Made by a program: the position numbers and the translations under genes. Of a stretch of 48,399 nt of DNA, positions 17,370 to 25,716 are shown in pieces. Source of the stretch: a virus; IMG/VR virus record IMGVR_UViG_3300042691_016077, positions 1-48,399 of that record; one strand, given 5' to 3'. The notes below the pieces were generated by a model, which was not told the DNA's origin, did not search any database, and was given only the letters and a program-made list of their open reading frames with translations. Position 1 is the first letter of the stretch. The number at the start of each line of letters is the position of its first letter.

Positions 17370-17582
17370 ATGGATGATATAATTAAACCCAGAATTGACT
17401 TAAAACAACAAGAAACAATTTCTTGTGAGAAATGTGAATCTAAATTTTTTAGAGAAGTAGTGCTAATCAAAAAAGTACCTAAATTACTAACTGGTAGTCC
17501 TGAAGACACACTAGTACCGTTCCCAACGTATAGATGTGATGACTGCGGACACGTAAACAAAGATTTTGAACTTTTTGATTAA
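17370..17582 (+). CDS. Small zinc-ribbon protein
   Basis: The product has 70 residues. CEKCESKFF (~19-27) and CDDCGHVNKDF (~56-66) form a four-Cys zinc ribbon on either side of a hydrophobic loop (LIKKVPKLLTG). Phage proteins of this size can be transcription or replication accessory factors. It starts one base after the nuclease stop. The precise role is unknown. Confidence 0.65.
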   Translation: MDDIIKPRIDLKQQETISCEKCESKFFREVVLIKKVPKLLTGSPEDTLVPFPTYRCDDCGHVNKDFELFD

Positions 17583-17587
17583 ACATT

Positions 17588-17734
17588 ATGGAAGTAGGAA
17601 AAATGACAATTAGTGAGGCATATCCTCATTTGAAATCTATAGCGAATGCTTATGGTTTAAATCTTAAAAAAGTAAAAGACTTTAGGTTTGCTAGAATAAT
17701 TCTGGTAAATCTTTATAATAGAGAATTAGTATAA
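17588..17734 (+). CDS. Small hypothetical protein (48 residues)
   Basis: This short ORF lies between coupled genes: MEVGKMTISEAYPHLKSIAN, then AYGLNLKKVKDFRFARI, ending YNRELV. It fills an otherwise empty 170-base gap in the operon, has the codon style of its neighbours and a plausible amphipathic helix. No family recognised. Confidence 0.5.
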   Translation: MEVGKMTISEAYPHLKSIANAYGLNLKKVKDFRFARIILVNLYNRELV

Positions 17735-17751
17735 ATAAAAAAACAAATAAA

Positions 17752-17952
17752 ATGGCAAAAAAATTAGTATGGTTTGAGTCTTACACAACAATTTGTAAGT
17801 ATTCTACCGAGTTGACAGATGAAGAAGCTAAACTTTTTGAAGAAAATGAGGAAAAGTTTTACGAGGAAGTGGACTTTAGGGGTGACCAAGAATTGGAGTG
17901 GGACAAAATTCAAAATGAAGATGAATACGATTTTAGTATAGAGGAGGATTAA
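17752..17952 (+). CDS. Small acidic hypothetical protein
   Basis: The product has 66 residues and is strongly acidic (TDEEAKLFEENEEKFYEEVD, ending YDFSIEED). Small acidic phage proteins often mimic DNA or bind host polymerases, but nothing specific is recognisable here. It follows an AT-rich leader (TATAAATA at 17731-17738) and is 2 bases from the next gene. Confidence 0.55.
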   Translation: MAKKLVWFESYTTICKYSTELTDEEAKLFEENEEKFYEEVDFRGDQELEWDKIQNEDEYDFSIEED

Positions 17953-17954
17953 GT

Positions 17955-18188
17955 ATGTTAAGTTATAAAGAATTTTACATCTGGTTAGAAGGTTATTTAC
18001 ACGGTAAACTTGAAAACAAAAACATAGGAATTGCACCTATAGTTGAAAAAATGCAAGAAGTCAAAGATGTTGACCCATTCTTCCCTAATCCAAGAACTGT
18101 AGTACCAATCCAAGTACCAACACCCCACAACCCATTTAAAGAAGATGGATATGATGACTTGGGTACACCACCAAAAATTGTAATGTAA
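17955..18188 (+). CDS. Hypothetical protein with Pro-rich C-terminus
   Basis: The product has 77 residues. The N-terminal helix MLSYKEFYIWLEGYLHGKLE is followed by a Pro-rich tail (VVPIQVPTPHNPFKEDG). The last base of its stop codon region overlaps the SbcD start by one base, so it is translated in the same unit. Function unknown. Confidence 0.55.
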   Translation: MLSYKEFYIWLEGYLHGKLENKNIGIAPIVEKMQEVKDVDPFFPNPRTVVPIQVPTPHNPFKEDGYDDLGTPPKIVM

Positions 18189-18967
18189 TGATAAATAAAC
18201 TTGTACACTTTTCTGATTTACACATCAGATTATTTAAAGACCACGACCTATATAGGTCAATTATGGAAGACGCGATTAGTCAATGGAAAGAAATTGAACC
18301 AGATAGAATTGTATTCACTGGAGACCTAGTTCATTCAAAAAATCAAATGACACCAGAACTTATTGAGATGGTAAGATGGATATTAACTGAATGTTCTAGT
18401 ATTGCAAAAACAATAATCATTCCTGGTAACCACGACTTTTTAGTGAATAATACAGATAGGTTAGACGCTTTATCTCCGATTATCCATTCATTAAATGACA
18501 ATAATATTGTTTATTACAAAGACCGCGGTGTTTATGAAGATGATAATGTTAGTTGGTGTGTTTATTCACAATACCAGGGAAATATTCCACCAGATTTGAA
18601 TGTTGCTACTGGAATTAAAGTTGGTTTGTTCCACGGACCAATCCAGGGAATGAAAACAGATTTAGGTTTTGACTTTGGTGAGGAAGCGTATGACGTAGAG
18701 AAGTTTAATGGACTAGACATTGTGTTATGTGGTGATATTCATAAAAGACAGGAGTTTAAGTTTAAAACTGGTAAAGGATATATGATTGGATCACCAATCC
18801 AACAGAACATTGGAGAAAGTATCAGAAACCACGGTTTTGGAACTTATGATTTCGGAACTAAAGAGTATACCTATACAGACCTTGAAAACCCAAAACCGTT
18901 TTTAAAGTTCTCAATAAAATCTTTTGAAGATATTGAAAATGGAACCGAAGTACTCAAAAATTTTTAG
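18188..18967 (+). CDS. SbcD/Mre11-like recombination nuclease subunit (T4 gp47-like)
   Basis: The product has 259 residues. All calcineurin-type metallophosphatase motifs are visible: FSDLHIRL (~8-15; D and H), FTGDLVHSKN (~43-52; GD), IPGNHDFL (~78-85; GNH), LFHGPIQG (~137-144; H) and CGDIHKRQ (~178-185; GDxH). With SbcC encoded at 20454-22841 it should form the Mn-dependent end-resecting nuclease, the T4 gp47/gp46 counterpart needed for recombination-dependent replication. It is short, ending soon after the catalytic core, as phage versions do. Two genes (coiled-coil and membrane) and a small basic gene separate it from SbcC, unlike the usual direct adjacency. Confidence 0.88.
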   Translation: MINKLVHFSDLHIRLFKDHDLYRSIMEDAISQWKEIEPDRIVFTGDLVHSKNQMTPELIEMVRWILTECSSIAKTIIIPGNHDFLVNNTDRLDALSPIIHSLNDNNIVYYKDRGVYEDDNVSWCVYSQYQGNIPPDLNVATGIKVGLFHGPIQGMKTDLGFDFGEEAYDVEKFNGLDIVLCGDIHKRQEFKFKTGKGYMIGSPIQQNIGESIRNHGFGTYDFGTKEYTYTDLENPKPFLKFSIKSFEDIENGTEVLKNF

Positions 18968-19742
18968 TAAGGAAGTTTTAAAAACAATAAACAATTACTG
19001 TGACTTAAACGAAATAGAAGATGTTGATGGTTTTATTAAGAAATGTTTTGACACCGGGTTTAATATTAAAAAGTATGGACTTTTAGGAAAAACACTTAAT
19101 GACGATGAAAAAGACTTAATTCAAGAGGTAATAATAGAAAAAGAGGTAATTAAAGAGATTATTGTTGAAAAAAGAGTAGAGGTTCCGGTTGAAACAGTTA
19201 AAGAAATTGAAAAAATTGTTGAGGTTGTAAAAGAAGTACCGATTGAAGTAATAAAGGAGGTGGAAAAAATTGTTGAAGTTATAAAAGAAATACCAGTTGA
19301 AACTATAAAGGAGGTTGTGATAGAAAAACCAATTGATAGGATAGTTGAAAAAGAAATTTACATAACAGACGATGACCAGGTAAATGAACTCGGCGGAAAA
19401 ATAACCAAACTGGAAGAAAATATTTTACATTTAAATCAACAAATAGACGAAGAACGGAAAATTTTTTCCACTAAAACCCAAGAATCGGAAATTTTTTTCC
19501 AAAAAGAAATGTCTAAAAAGGAAAAAGAATTAGACGAAGTTAGACATTCTTTAGACCAAAAACAAGACAATACAAATGAAAAAATGTTACAAGAAACATT
19601 ACAAAAATTGAGAAAAGAACTCACAGAAAAAAATGAAAAAATAAAAGAATTAATAAAAATAAACAATGACCTTGAAAATATTAGTAAAACTGGAAAAAGT
19701 GCTGTATTTTTGCGGGGTTCAAATTTAAACGATACAATATGA
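18939..19742 (+). CDS. Coiled-coil protein with VEKIVEV-type repeats
   Basis: The product has 267 residues. I use the ATG at 18939 (MEPKYSK...), which overlaps the SbcD gene by 29 bases; an upstream TTG at 18924 is possible. The N-terminal ~55 residues are compact (INNYCDLNEIEDVDGFIKKC). Residues ~65-145 are imperfect repeats of the type VPVETVKEIEKIVEVVKE/VPIEVIKEVEKIVEVIKE. Residues ~155-255 are a long charged coiled coil. It may be a structural partner or bridge for the SbcCD-type complex because it sits between the two genes. No direct sign of DNA binding was seen. The same VEKIVEVP-type string also occurs in the tail of the 29235 product. Confidence 0.65.
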   Translation: MEPKYSKIFSKEVLKTINNYCDLNEIEDVDGFIKKCFDTGFNIKKYGLLGKTLNDDEKDLIQEVIIEKEVIKEIIVEKRVEVPVETVKEIEKIVEVVKEVPIEVIKEVEKIVEVIKEIPVETIKEVVIEKPIDRIVEKEIYITDDDQVNELGGKITKLEENILHLNQQIDEERKIFSTKTQESEIFFQKEMSKKEKELDEVRHSLDQKQDNTNEKMLQETLQKLRKELTEKNEKIKELIKINNDLENISKTGKSAVFLRGSNLNDTI

Positions 19743-20149
19743 TACAATTAGTAATTTTTATGTTAGCGGCCTATGGTATGACAACCATTTTAGTTTACGG
19801 GTCTATTTTTAACGGTGTAAGAAATTTTATACACGAACAAGCAAATGCAGAAACAACAAATATCCTAACACCTAGATTTAAATTTGTTTCCGAATTAATA
19901 CAGTGTATGTTATGTACCGGGACGTGGAGTGGATTTTTATTATCCCTTACAATGTTCTCACCGGTTCATCATTTCATTGGACTTAATGAGTATTATTCCA
20001 TATTTTTTGATGGAATGTTGTCAGCAGGTTCTGTTTGGGCAATCAACGCAATTATTGAGTGGTTTGAAGAAAACAGACAATCCAATCAAAAAGTTGAGAT
20101 GACTTATATAATTCCAGAGGAAGAAGAACAACAAATTTTAAACGATTAA
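19739..20149 (+). CDS. Membrane protein with CxxC motif (DUF1360-like)
   Basis: The product has 136 residues. There are hydrophobic helices at ~2-25, ~60-80 and ~88-108, with CMLCTGTWSGFL (~58-69) at the head of the second. A membrane helix preceded by CxxC-x-G-x-W-(S/A)G-F resembles DUF1360-type small membrane proteins, an assignment by motif only. The cytoplasmic tail is acidic (IPEEEEQQ). It overlaps the coiled-coil gene by 4 bases. A membrane protein between SbcD and SbcC could anchor replication to the membrane, which is speculation. Confidence 0.6.
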   Translation: MIQLVIFMLAAYGMTTILVYGSIFNGVRNFIHEQANAETTNILTPRFKFVSELIQCMLCTGTWSGFLLSLTMFSPVHHFIGLNEYYSIFFDGMLSAGSVWAINAIIEWFEENRQSNQKVEMTYIIPEEEEQQILND

Positions 20150-20160
20150 TATAAATAAAA

Positions 20161-20451
20161 ATGGGAAAAAAAGAAAAAGAACGCAGAGCAAAAGTGGCGA
20201 AAAGAAACAGAAAAATCGCACAAGAAAAGTACGCAACACAAAAAGCGATTGAAAAAATGATGGAAAGAATGAAACAACAGTCAGAAATGGATGTTAAAAT
20301 TGGTGATGAGAGTGTACCATTTGAAGTACTAGGTGAGGCCGATTCGTTATTGATGCAACAAACTTTGGATAATGTTGAACCAGAATTTGATAGCGCTGGA
20401 TTTACTGTTGAAGATAGAGAAGAAAACGTTGAACCAGAAACAGAGGGGTAA
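20161..20451 (+). CDS. Small protein with basic N-terminus and acidic C-terminus
   Basis: The product has 96 residues. The first ~40 are Lys/Arg-rich helix (GKKEKERRAKVAKRNRKIAQ). The last ~30 are acidic (DSAGFTVEDREENVEPETEG). The bipolar charge suggests binding to nucleic acid or a partner protein; no family is recognised. It is preceded by TATAAATA 5 bases before its ATG and followed by SbcC after 2 bases. Confidence 0.55.
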   Translation: MGKKEKERRAKVAKRNRKIAQEKYATQKAIEKMMERMKQQSEMDVKIGDESVPFEVLGEADSLLMQQTLDNVEPEFDSAGFTVEDREENVEPETEG

Positions 20452-20453
20452 AA

Positions 20454-22841
20454 ATGGATTTATTCAATCCACCAAAATTATTTAATTACAATATTATGAT
20501 AAAAGATTTAGATTTCTCAAAATTTGAAAATCCAGTAATCCAGGTTGTGTGGGAAGACTTGCAGGAGAACTTCACACAGGACAAGATGAAAAGTGTTAAA
20601 CACTATTTTCAAAAGAAATACAACACAACAAACGTCAATGTGGTGACAAAAGTCAAAAATGTTGACACAGAAACAATGCAAACTGTTGATGTGTCCTTAA
20701 ATATTACTGACACAAACTACCAATTAGATTTGTTGAAAAAGTTTTTGGAGTCTAAAGGGTATGGAGAACACCTAGATGAAATTTTAGAACTAAACCGAAT
20801 GGTTGAAAATAAAATGCAAGAAGGTGATGTTGAAATAACACAATTTAAAAAGTGGTATATTAGAAACATTGAGTTCTCCAACTTTTTATCATATGGGGAA
20901 AATCAAAGATTAGATTTTGATAAGTTAAATGGCATTGTTGTGGTTGAATCAGATCCACCAAACTTTGGAGGGAAGACAGTACTAACAGTTGACCTACTTA
21001 TGTTTTTATTTTTCAATGAGACAACAAAAACAACAAAAGCTGAAGAAATATTTAACCGATTTACCGATAAAGACTCGGTAGTTGTAAAAGGCGAAATCAC
21101 AATTGATGGTGAAGATTATATCATTGTAAGAAACATTGAAAGAAAGAAATCTAAAAAAGGTGAATGGAATGTAAAAACAGAGCTTGACTTCTTTAAAAAG
21201 TTACACGATGGTAGTTTACAGAATTTTACTGGAGAACAAAGAAGAGAAACCGAAGAGTTCATCAAAAACTCAATTGGTACAAAAGAGGACTTCTTAATGA
21301 CAATTCTTACAACTGCAACAAACCTAGAAGATTTACTAGAGTCAAAACCAACGGCCAGAGGACAAGTACTATCAAGATTTATGGGTCTTGAGTTCTTAAA
21401 AAGAAAAGAAGAGGTTGCAAAAGAAATTTACTCGTCTTTTAGTAAATCAAAATTGTCAAACATATATAATTCAGAACAATTAAAACAAGACATTGAATCA
21501 TATGAGTCAAAAATTGTTGAATTAAATGAACAAATAGATAATCTTAAAAAAGAAGTAACAGAAATAGAGGATTCTATCACAAAAGGAAAGGATTATAGGG
21601 ACTCAATGTTAAAAAAGAAACATTCGGACATTGATAAAGAAATCGCACTTCTGGATCCAGAAAAAACAAAACAACAAATTACAACTCTACAAACAGAAAA
21701 AGAAGGTTATATTAAAAAACTTTCAGAATTAAAAGTTGTTGAACCAGAACAATACTACGAAGAAGATAAACACGATAAGGTAAAAGAGGATTATAAAAAT
21801 AAATTCCAATCAAAAATTGAACTTGACACAAAAATTTCTGAAGTTGAAAAATTACAATCATCAGTAAAAGGTGGTATTAAATGTGAACATTGTGGTATTG
21901 AACTTATGAACGCTGCAATTACGCAACAAAAAATATCAGAACTTGATGGATTTATCACACAAAGAAAGGTAATAGAGAAGTTAATGACTGATTTATCCAA
22001 CAAAGAAAAAGAGTTTGTTGAAACAAAAAGACAATTTGATGAATATGAAAAAAACAAACTAATCAAAGAAAAATATGATTTGAGTGTTGAAAGTTGTGAT
22101 TTGAAAATTTCTGGTCTGGAAGATAAAATAAAAAGGTGGAACGAAATCCAGGATAAAATCAAAACAAACGACCAAATTGACTCAATGTTAATTAAAGCCG
22201 ATTTGAAATTGGAGGGGTATGGGAAACAGTTGAAAGAAAAAAACACCCAGATTTCAACAAATGAGTATAATATCAAATCAAACCAGGAAAAAATAACCAA
22301 TAACGAAGGTCTTATCGTAAAAATCAAAGAAGAGGAAAGTAAGGATAAGATTTATAAAATGTATATGGAAAGTTATGGCAAGAATGGTGTTGGTAAGATT
22401 ATTATGAAAACAATGATGCCAATCATCAATTCAGAACTACAAAGACTAATGGAAGACTCCAGTTACTTTAAATTAGAAATAAGAATTAATGACAAATCAG
22501 AGGTTGAGTTTATTCAGATTGACAATAGCACTGGGGTTGAAAAACTAATGGTAAGTGGATCTGGTTATGAAAAGACAATTGCGTCACTCGCTTTGCGTTC
22601 AGTATTGAGTAAGGTATGTAGTTTGCCAAAACCAAATGTTGTCGTCTTTGATGAGGTGTTCGGTAAAATTAGTAATGATAATCTAGAAATGGTCTCTGAA
22701 TTTTTTGTAAAAATAAAAGATTATTTTGATAAGATTTTCCTTATCACACACAACCCAATGATTTCACAATGGAGTGATACAACTGTGAAAATCCATAAGG
22801 AAAATAATGTATCAAATTTAGTCAATCAAACAAAATTTTAA
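20454..22841 (+). CDS. SbcC/Rad50-like ATPase (T4 gp46-like)
   Basis: The product has 795 residues. The ATP site is FGGKTVL (~165-171), after ESDPPN, so the first Gly of the usual GxxxxGKT loop is replaced by Pro. Long coiled coils (~350-440, ~480-610) flank a zinc hook, CEHCGIEL (~475-482). The C-terminal half has the signature region VSGSGYEKT (~697-705, in place of LSGGE), Walker B VVVFDEVFGK (~731-740) and the switch His in ITHNP (~762-766). With SbcD it should resect DNA ends for recombination-dependent replication. The N-terminal ~140 residues before the core strand (NIEFSNFLSYGE) are an extra domain. The variant loop and signature need care but do not look decayed. Confidence 0.88.
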   Translation: MDLFNPPKLFNYNIMIKDLDFSKFENPVIQVVWEDLQENFTQDKMKSVKHYFQKKYNTTNVNVVTKVKNVDTETMQTVDVSLNITDTNYQLDLLKKFLESKGYGEHLDEILELNRMVENKMQEGDVEITQFKKWYIRNIEFSNFLSYGENQRLDFDKLNGIVVVESDPPNFGGKTVLTVDLLMFLFFNETTKTTKAEEIFNRFTDKDSVVVKGEITIDGEDYIIVRNIERKKSKKGEWNVKTELDFFKKLHDGSLQNFTGEQRRETEEFIKNSIGTKEDFLMTILTTATNLEDLLESKPTARGQVLSRFMGLEFLKRKEEVAKEIYSSFSKSKLSNIYNSEQLKQDIESYESKIVELNEQIDNLKKEVTEIEDSITKGKDYRDSMLKKKHSDIDKEIALLDPEKTKQQITTLQTEKEGYIKKLSELKVVEPEQYYEEDKHDKVKEDYKNKFQSKIELDTKISEVEKLQSSVKGGIKCEHCGIELMNAAITQQKISELDGFITQRKVIEKLMTDLSNKEKEFVETKRQFDEYEKNKLIKEKYDLSVESCDLKISGLEDKIKRWNEIQDKIKTNDQIDSMLIKADLKLEGYGKQLKEKNTQISTNEYNIKSNQEKITNNEGLIVKIKEEESKDKIYKMYMESYGKNGVGKIIMKTMMPIINSELQRLMEDSSYFKLEIRINDKSEVEFIQIDNSTGVEKLMVSGSGYEKTIASLALRSVLSKVCSLPKPNVVVFDEVFGKISNDNLEMVSEFFVKIKDYFDKIFLITHNPMISQWSDTTVKIHKENNVSNLVNQTKF

Positions 22842-22850
22842 AATCTTTTT

Positions 22851-23471
22851 ATGAAAAAATTAATAGTAGAAACGGATATTATCCAATTCCATAATGAATT
22901 GAATAAAATTGTCAACGAATATTGTGATAAAGCTTGGGATAGTCAAGAAGGTGGAAAAAGGAGAAAAATAATGGGGGATTTAGGTGAAAAAATAAGTCAC
23001 AAAATATTTGAATTTTGTCTTAATCATTTAAAAATAATTAACTCAATCGTTTATTCTGGAACTGAAAAAAAAATACTATGTAAAATAAATGACCACGCTT
23101 ATTTTTATGCACAAGTAGACAAACACGTTGAAATACTTAACGAATTAACAATGATTTGTGAAGCAAAAACATACTTGGATAAACCATACATTGAAAGAGC
23201 AAACGCTGACTTTAGTCTTATCAAGAAATACAATACGATTGGTAACAAAAAAATTTTTAGTTGTATTATTTCATTACAAGATAGCATAAAAAAAGAAACA
23301 CTTTCTTTTTTTATGATGGATGGTCACATTAATGATGTTTTTATTCTTATGGATAATAAAAGATCATCAAAAAAACCAATATGGAATCCCAACTTTAGAA
23401 AAAATATTAATTTTGATAAACTTTATCAATGTATTTTTACAATAATAGAGAATATGACTAATGAAATATAA
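22851..23471 (+). CDS. Possible PD-(D/E)XK-type nuclease
   Basis: The product has 206 residues. GDLGEKISHKIFEFCL (~43-58), AQVDKHVEI (~84-92) and LTMICEAKTYLDKPYIERAN (~95-114) are placed like the E, D and ExK motifs of a restriction-type fold. The central EAK is the most convincing piece. It follows SbcC after 9 bases and lies upstream of the sigma factor and the methyltransferase array. It may act in phage recombination or host-DNA degradation, or with the modification genes; that is inference. The N- and C-termini are undistinguished. The family is weakly supported and could be wrong. Confidence 0.4.
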   Translation: MKKLIVETDIIQFHNELNKIVNEYCDKAWDSQEGGKRRKIMGDLGEKISHKIFEFCLNHLKIINSIVYSGTEKKILCKINDHAYFYAQVDKHVEILNELTMICEAKTYLDKPYIERANADFSLIKKYNTIGNKKIFSCIISLQDSIKKETLSFFMMDGHINDVFILMDNKRSSKKPIWNPNFRKNINFDKLYQCIFTIIENMTNEI

Positions 23472-23483
23472 CATATCATTTAA

Positions 23484-23491
23484 TACCTTTG
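23484..23491 (+). promoter_or_regulatory. TANNTTTG -7 box
   Basis: TACCTTTG lies 19 bases before the ATG at 23511. No TTTG was seen at the expected -33 spacing, so it is weaker than the promoters at 15861 and 28303. It may give a second transcript for the sigma-factor and methyltransferase genes. Confidence 0.45.
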
Positions 23492-23510
23492 TAACATTAA
23501 AATTTAACAT

Positions 23511-24041
23511 ATGAAATACCTATTATTTATGTATCCCTGTGGTGATGACTGGGATGAGATTGAATCAAATCACAAATTAGCCCACGAACTAGGACAAGTA
23601 GTTAATGAAGATGAAGTTAGATATGTTTATGGTGAAGCCCATTCAATATTTCACTTCAAATCAACAGTACCTTATGATGAATTAGCAGACATTATAAAAG
23701 TAATTAGTGAATCACTACCAGAAAATATGTTTGTCTTAATTAAGAGCTCACCAAAAGTCACATCAAATATGGCGGAAGACCATTTAGGACATTTAATGTC
23801 AGAAAAAAAGAGACAAAAAAAATTAAGAAAACCTAAAAAGGACAAGTTTGATCCAGAACTTTTTTCAGAAAGAATGAAAAAATTATTTGAAGATTCTGAT
23901 TTAATCATTGAAAATCTTTTAAATAAATCAACTTGTAATTTGACTATTGACGAAATTTTAGATAAAATTTCACAGAAAGGAATTAATTCATTAACAAAAG
24001 CAGAAAAAGATAAGCTAGACAAATATTCGGGAGAGATTTAA
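23511..24041 (+). CDS. Hypothetical protein with Bacteroidota rhomboid-type C-terminal motif
   Basis: The product has 176 residues. The N-terminal ~90 residues (YLLFMYPCGDDWDEIESNHK...) are compact. A basic linker follows (EKKRQKKLRKPKKDK). The last ~35 residues (IDEILDKISQKGINSLTKAE, then KDKLDKYSGEI) match the short helical tail found at the end of many Bacteroidota rhomboid-like proteins, here without any membrane helices. That suggests host-lineage sequence captured as a module. It is one base from the sigma-factor gene. Function unknown. Confidence 0.55.
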   Translation: MKYLLFMYPCGDDWDEIESNHKLAHELGQVVNEDEVRYVYGEAHSIFHFKSTVPYDELADIIKVISESLPENMFVLIKSSPKVTSNMAEDHLGHLMSEKKRQKKLRKPKKDKFDPELFSERMKKLFEDSDLIIENLLNKSTCNLTIDEILDKISQKGINSLTKAEKDKLDKYSGEI

Positions 24042-24042
24042 T

Positions 24043-24843
24043 ATGAAAGATAAAAATTTAGGAGCACCAATTAATCAAGAAGAAATATATCATTATTTAA
24101 AAGACATCAGAAAAATAAAAGTAATGACCCCAGAAAGAGAAAGGGAGTTAGCACAATTAATGAAATCTGAAAATTTAACTAAAAGAGACCAAGAAAAAAT
24201 TGAACAAGAATTACTTGAAGGGAATTTAAGATTTGTAATCACTGTTGCAAAACAATACCAAAACCAAGGACTTGATTTGTCAGACCTTATTGCAGAAGGA
24301 AACCTTGGTTTAATGAAAGCAATTAAAAACTTTGACTGGACAAAAGAGTTACGGTTTATTTCATATGCTGTATGGTGGGTAAAACAATCAATTATCCAAT
24401 CATTGAACGATAATGCAAGAACAATTAGACTACCAGTTAATGTTGTCCAGGATTTACAAAAAGCAAAAAAGGAAGTTGAACAAAGTGGAAAGTCATTAGA
24501 GGAGAAATTTTTAGCGTTACCATCAATTGTAAACCTAGACACAAACATAAATGAAGATGGTGACACACTAATTGATTTAATTCAAAACCACGACGCACCA
24601 GCCCCAGATGCCGCATTTGACACAAAAGACATTTTAAAGAATAAACTAATGTCATTATTGAATGTACTAGATGAACGTGAAAAAATAATTATTGGTGATT
24701 ACTTTGGACTAACTGGAGTCCCAAGAACATTAGAAGACATTGGTTCAGACTTTAATTTAACTAAAGAAAGAGTCCGTCAGATAAAAGAAAAAGCACTTCG
24801 TAGATTAAGAAATGAATCTTCAGAATTGTTTGAATACCTATAA
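24043..24843 (+). CDS. Phage-encoded sigma-70 factor
   Basis: The product has 266 residues. Region 1.2 is DIRKIKVMTPERERELAQL (~22-40). Region 2 is LRFVITVAKQYQNQGLDLSD (~63-82), GNLGLMKAIKNF (~88-99) and ISYAVWWVKQSIIQSL (~107-122). Region 3 begins at NDNARTIRLPVNVV (~123-136). Region 4 is LDEREKIIIGDYFGLTG (~208-224) and LTKERVRQIKEKALRRLR (~240-257), the -35-binding helix-turn-helix. It lacks region 1.1, as Bacteroidota primary sigma factors do, and the sequence around region 2.4 is host-like. It should redirect host RNA polymerase during infection; the motif it reads is unknown. It is one base after the upstream gene and 3 bases before the methyltransferases. Confidence 0.88.
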   Translation: MKDKNLGAPINQEEIYHYLKDIRKIKVMTPERERELAQLMKSENLTKRDQEKIEQELLEGNLRFVITVAKQYQNQGLDLSDLIAEGNLGLMKAIKNFDWTKELRFISYAVWWVKQSIIQSLNDNARTIRLPVNVVQDLQKAKKEVEQSGKSLEEKFLALPSIVNLDTNINEDGDTLIDLIQNHDAPAPDAAFDTKDILKNKLMSLLNVLDEREKIIIGDYFGLTGVPRTLEDIGSDFNLTKERVRQIKEKALRRLRNESSELFEYL

Positions 24844-24846
24844 AAT

Positions 24847-25716
24847 ATGAATGTATTAAGTTTGTTTGATGGAATGTCTTGTGGACAAATTGCTTTAAAT
24901 CGTGCCGGTATTCATTATGAGAATTACTATGCTTCAGAAATTGATAAACATGCAATACTTGTAACAATGAGTAACTATCCTAATACTATCCAACTTGGTG
25001 ATGTTATGGATTTGGTTGGTACAGATTTACCTAAAATTGATTTATTAATTGGTGGTAGTCCGTGTCAAAGTTTTAGTAATGCCGGAAACGGTACCGGTTT
25101 TGAAGGTAAATCTGGTTTATTTTGGGAATATGTTAGAATATTAAAAGAAACCCAACCAAAATATTTTTTGTTAGAAAATGTAAAAATGCGAAAAGAATGG
25201 CAGGACATTATTTCAAAATCATTAGAAGTACAACCAGTAGAAATTAATTCAAAATATTTTGTACCTCAAAATAGACCAAGATTATATTGGACTAATATAA
25301 TTATTGATGAAATACCGAATTCTTATACTCATTGTTTAAATGATATTTTAGAACAAGCACCATTAGAATATTATTTGACTAATAAACAAAAAACAATACT
25401 TGATTTGGATTATAAATGGAGTGAAAATGAAATTATACGACATAAAGCTGGTAAACATCAACAAGATAATATCTATAGGTATGATGGTATAATGTGTTGT
25501 TTATCCGCATCAAGTCACGGAGCCGCAAGACATTTAACTAAAACTTATTTACCTAATGGTGATTTAAGAAGATTAACCGAAAATGAAGTTGAAAAACTAC
25601 AAAGTGTTCCGATAAATTACACTAATTATGTTTCATCATCAAAAAGATACGAAATGTTGGGTAATGGTTGGACTGTTGATGTTATAGCACATATATTTAA
25701 AAATATTGAACAATGA
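24847..25716 (+). CDS. C5-cytosine DNA methyltransferase 1 of 4 (SPCQSFS type)
   Basis: The product has 289 residues. Motif I is LSLFDGMSCGQIALNRAG (~4-21). Motif IV is GGSPCQSFSNAG (~71-82), with the catalytic Cys. Motif VI is LLENVKM (~109-115), motif VIII QNRPRLYWTNI (~139-149) and motif X MLGNGWTVDVIAHIF (~269-283). The region between motifs VIII and IX (~150-235) should be the target-recognition domain. The enzyme would put 5-methylcytosine at a specific site, protecting phage DNA from host restriction. Its PCQSFS...TGFEGKSGLFWEY block matches copy 3, while its N-terminus is closer to copy 4. It overlaps the next copy by 4 bases. Confidence 0.92.
   Translation: MNVLSLFDGMSCGQIALNRAGIHYENYYASEIDKHAILVTMSNYPNTIQLGDVMDLVGTDLPKIDLLIGGSPCQSFSNAGNGTGFEGKSGLFWEYVRILKETQPKYFLLENVKMRKEWQDIISKSLEVQPVEINSKYFVPQNRPRLYWTNIIIDEIPNSYTHCLNDILEQAPLEYYLTNKQKTILDLDYKWSENEIIRHKAGKHQQDNIYRYDGIMCCLSASSHGAARHLTKTYLPNGDLRRLTENEVEKLQSVPINYTNYVSSSKRYEMLGNGWTVDVIAHIFKNIEQ

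Noticed and set aside
24093-24566. Minus-strand open frames under the sigma factor and SbcC genes
   Set aside because: They are antisense shadows of strongly supported genes, with low-complexity Ser/Phe composition.
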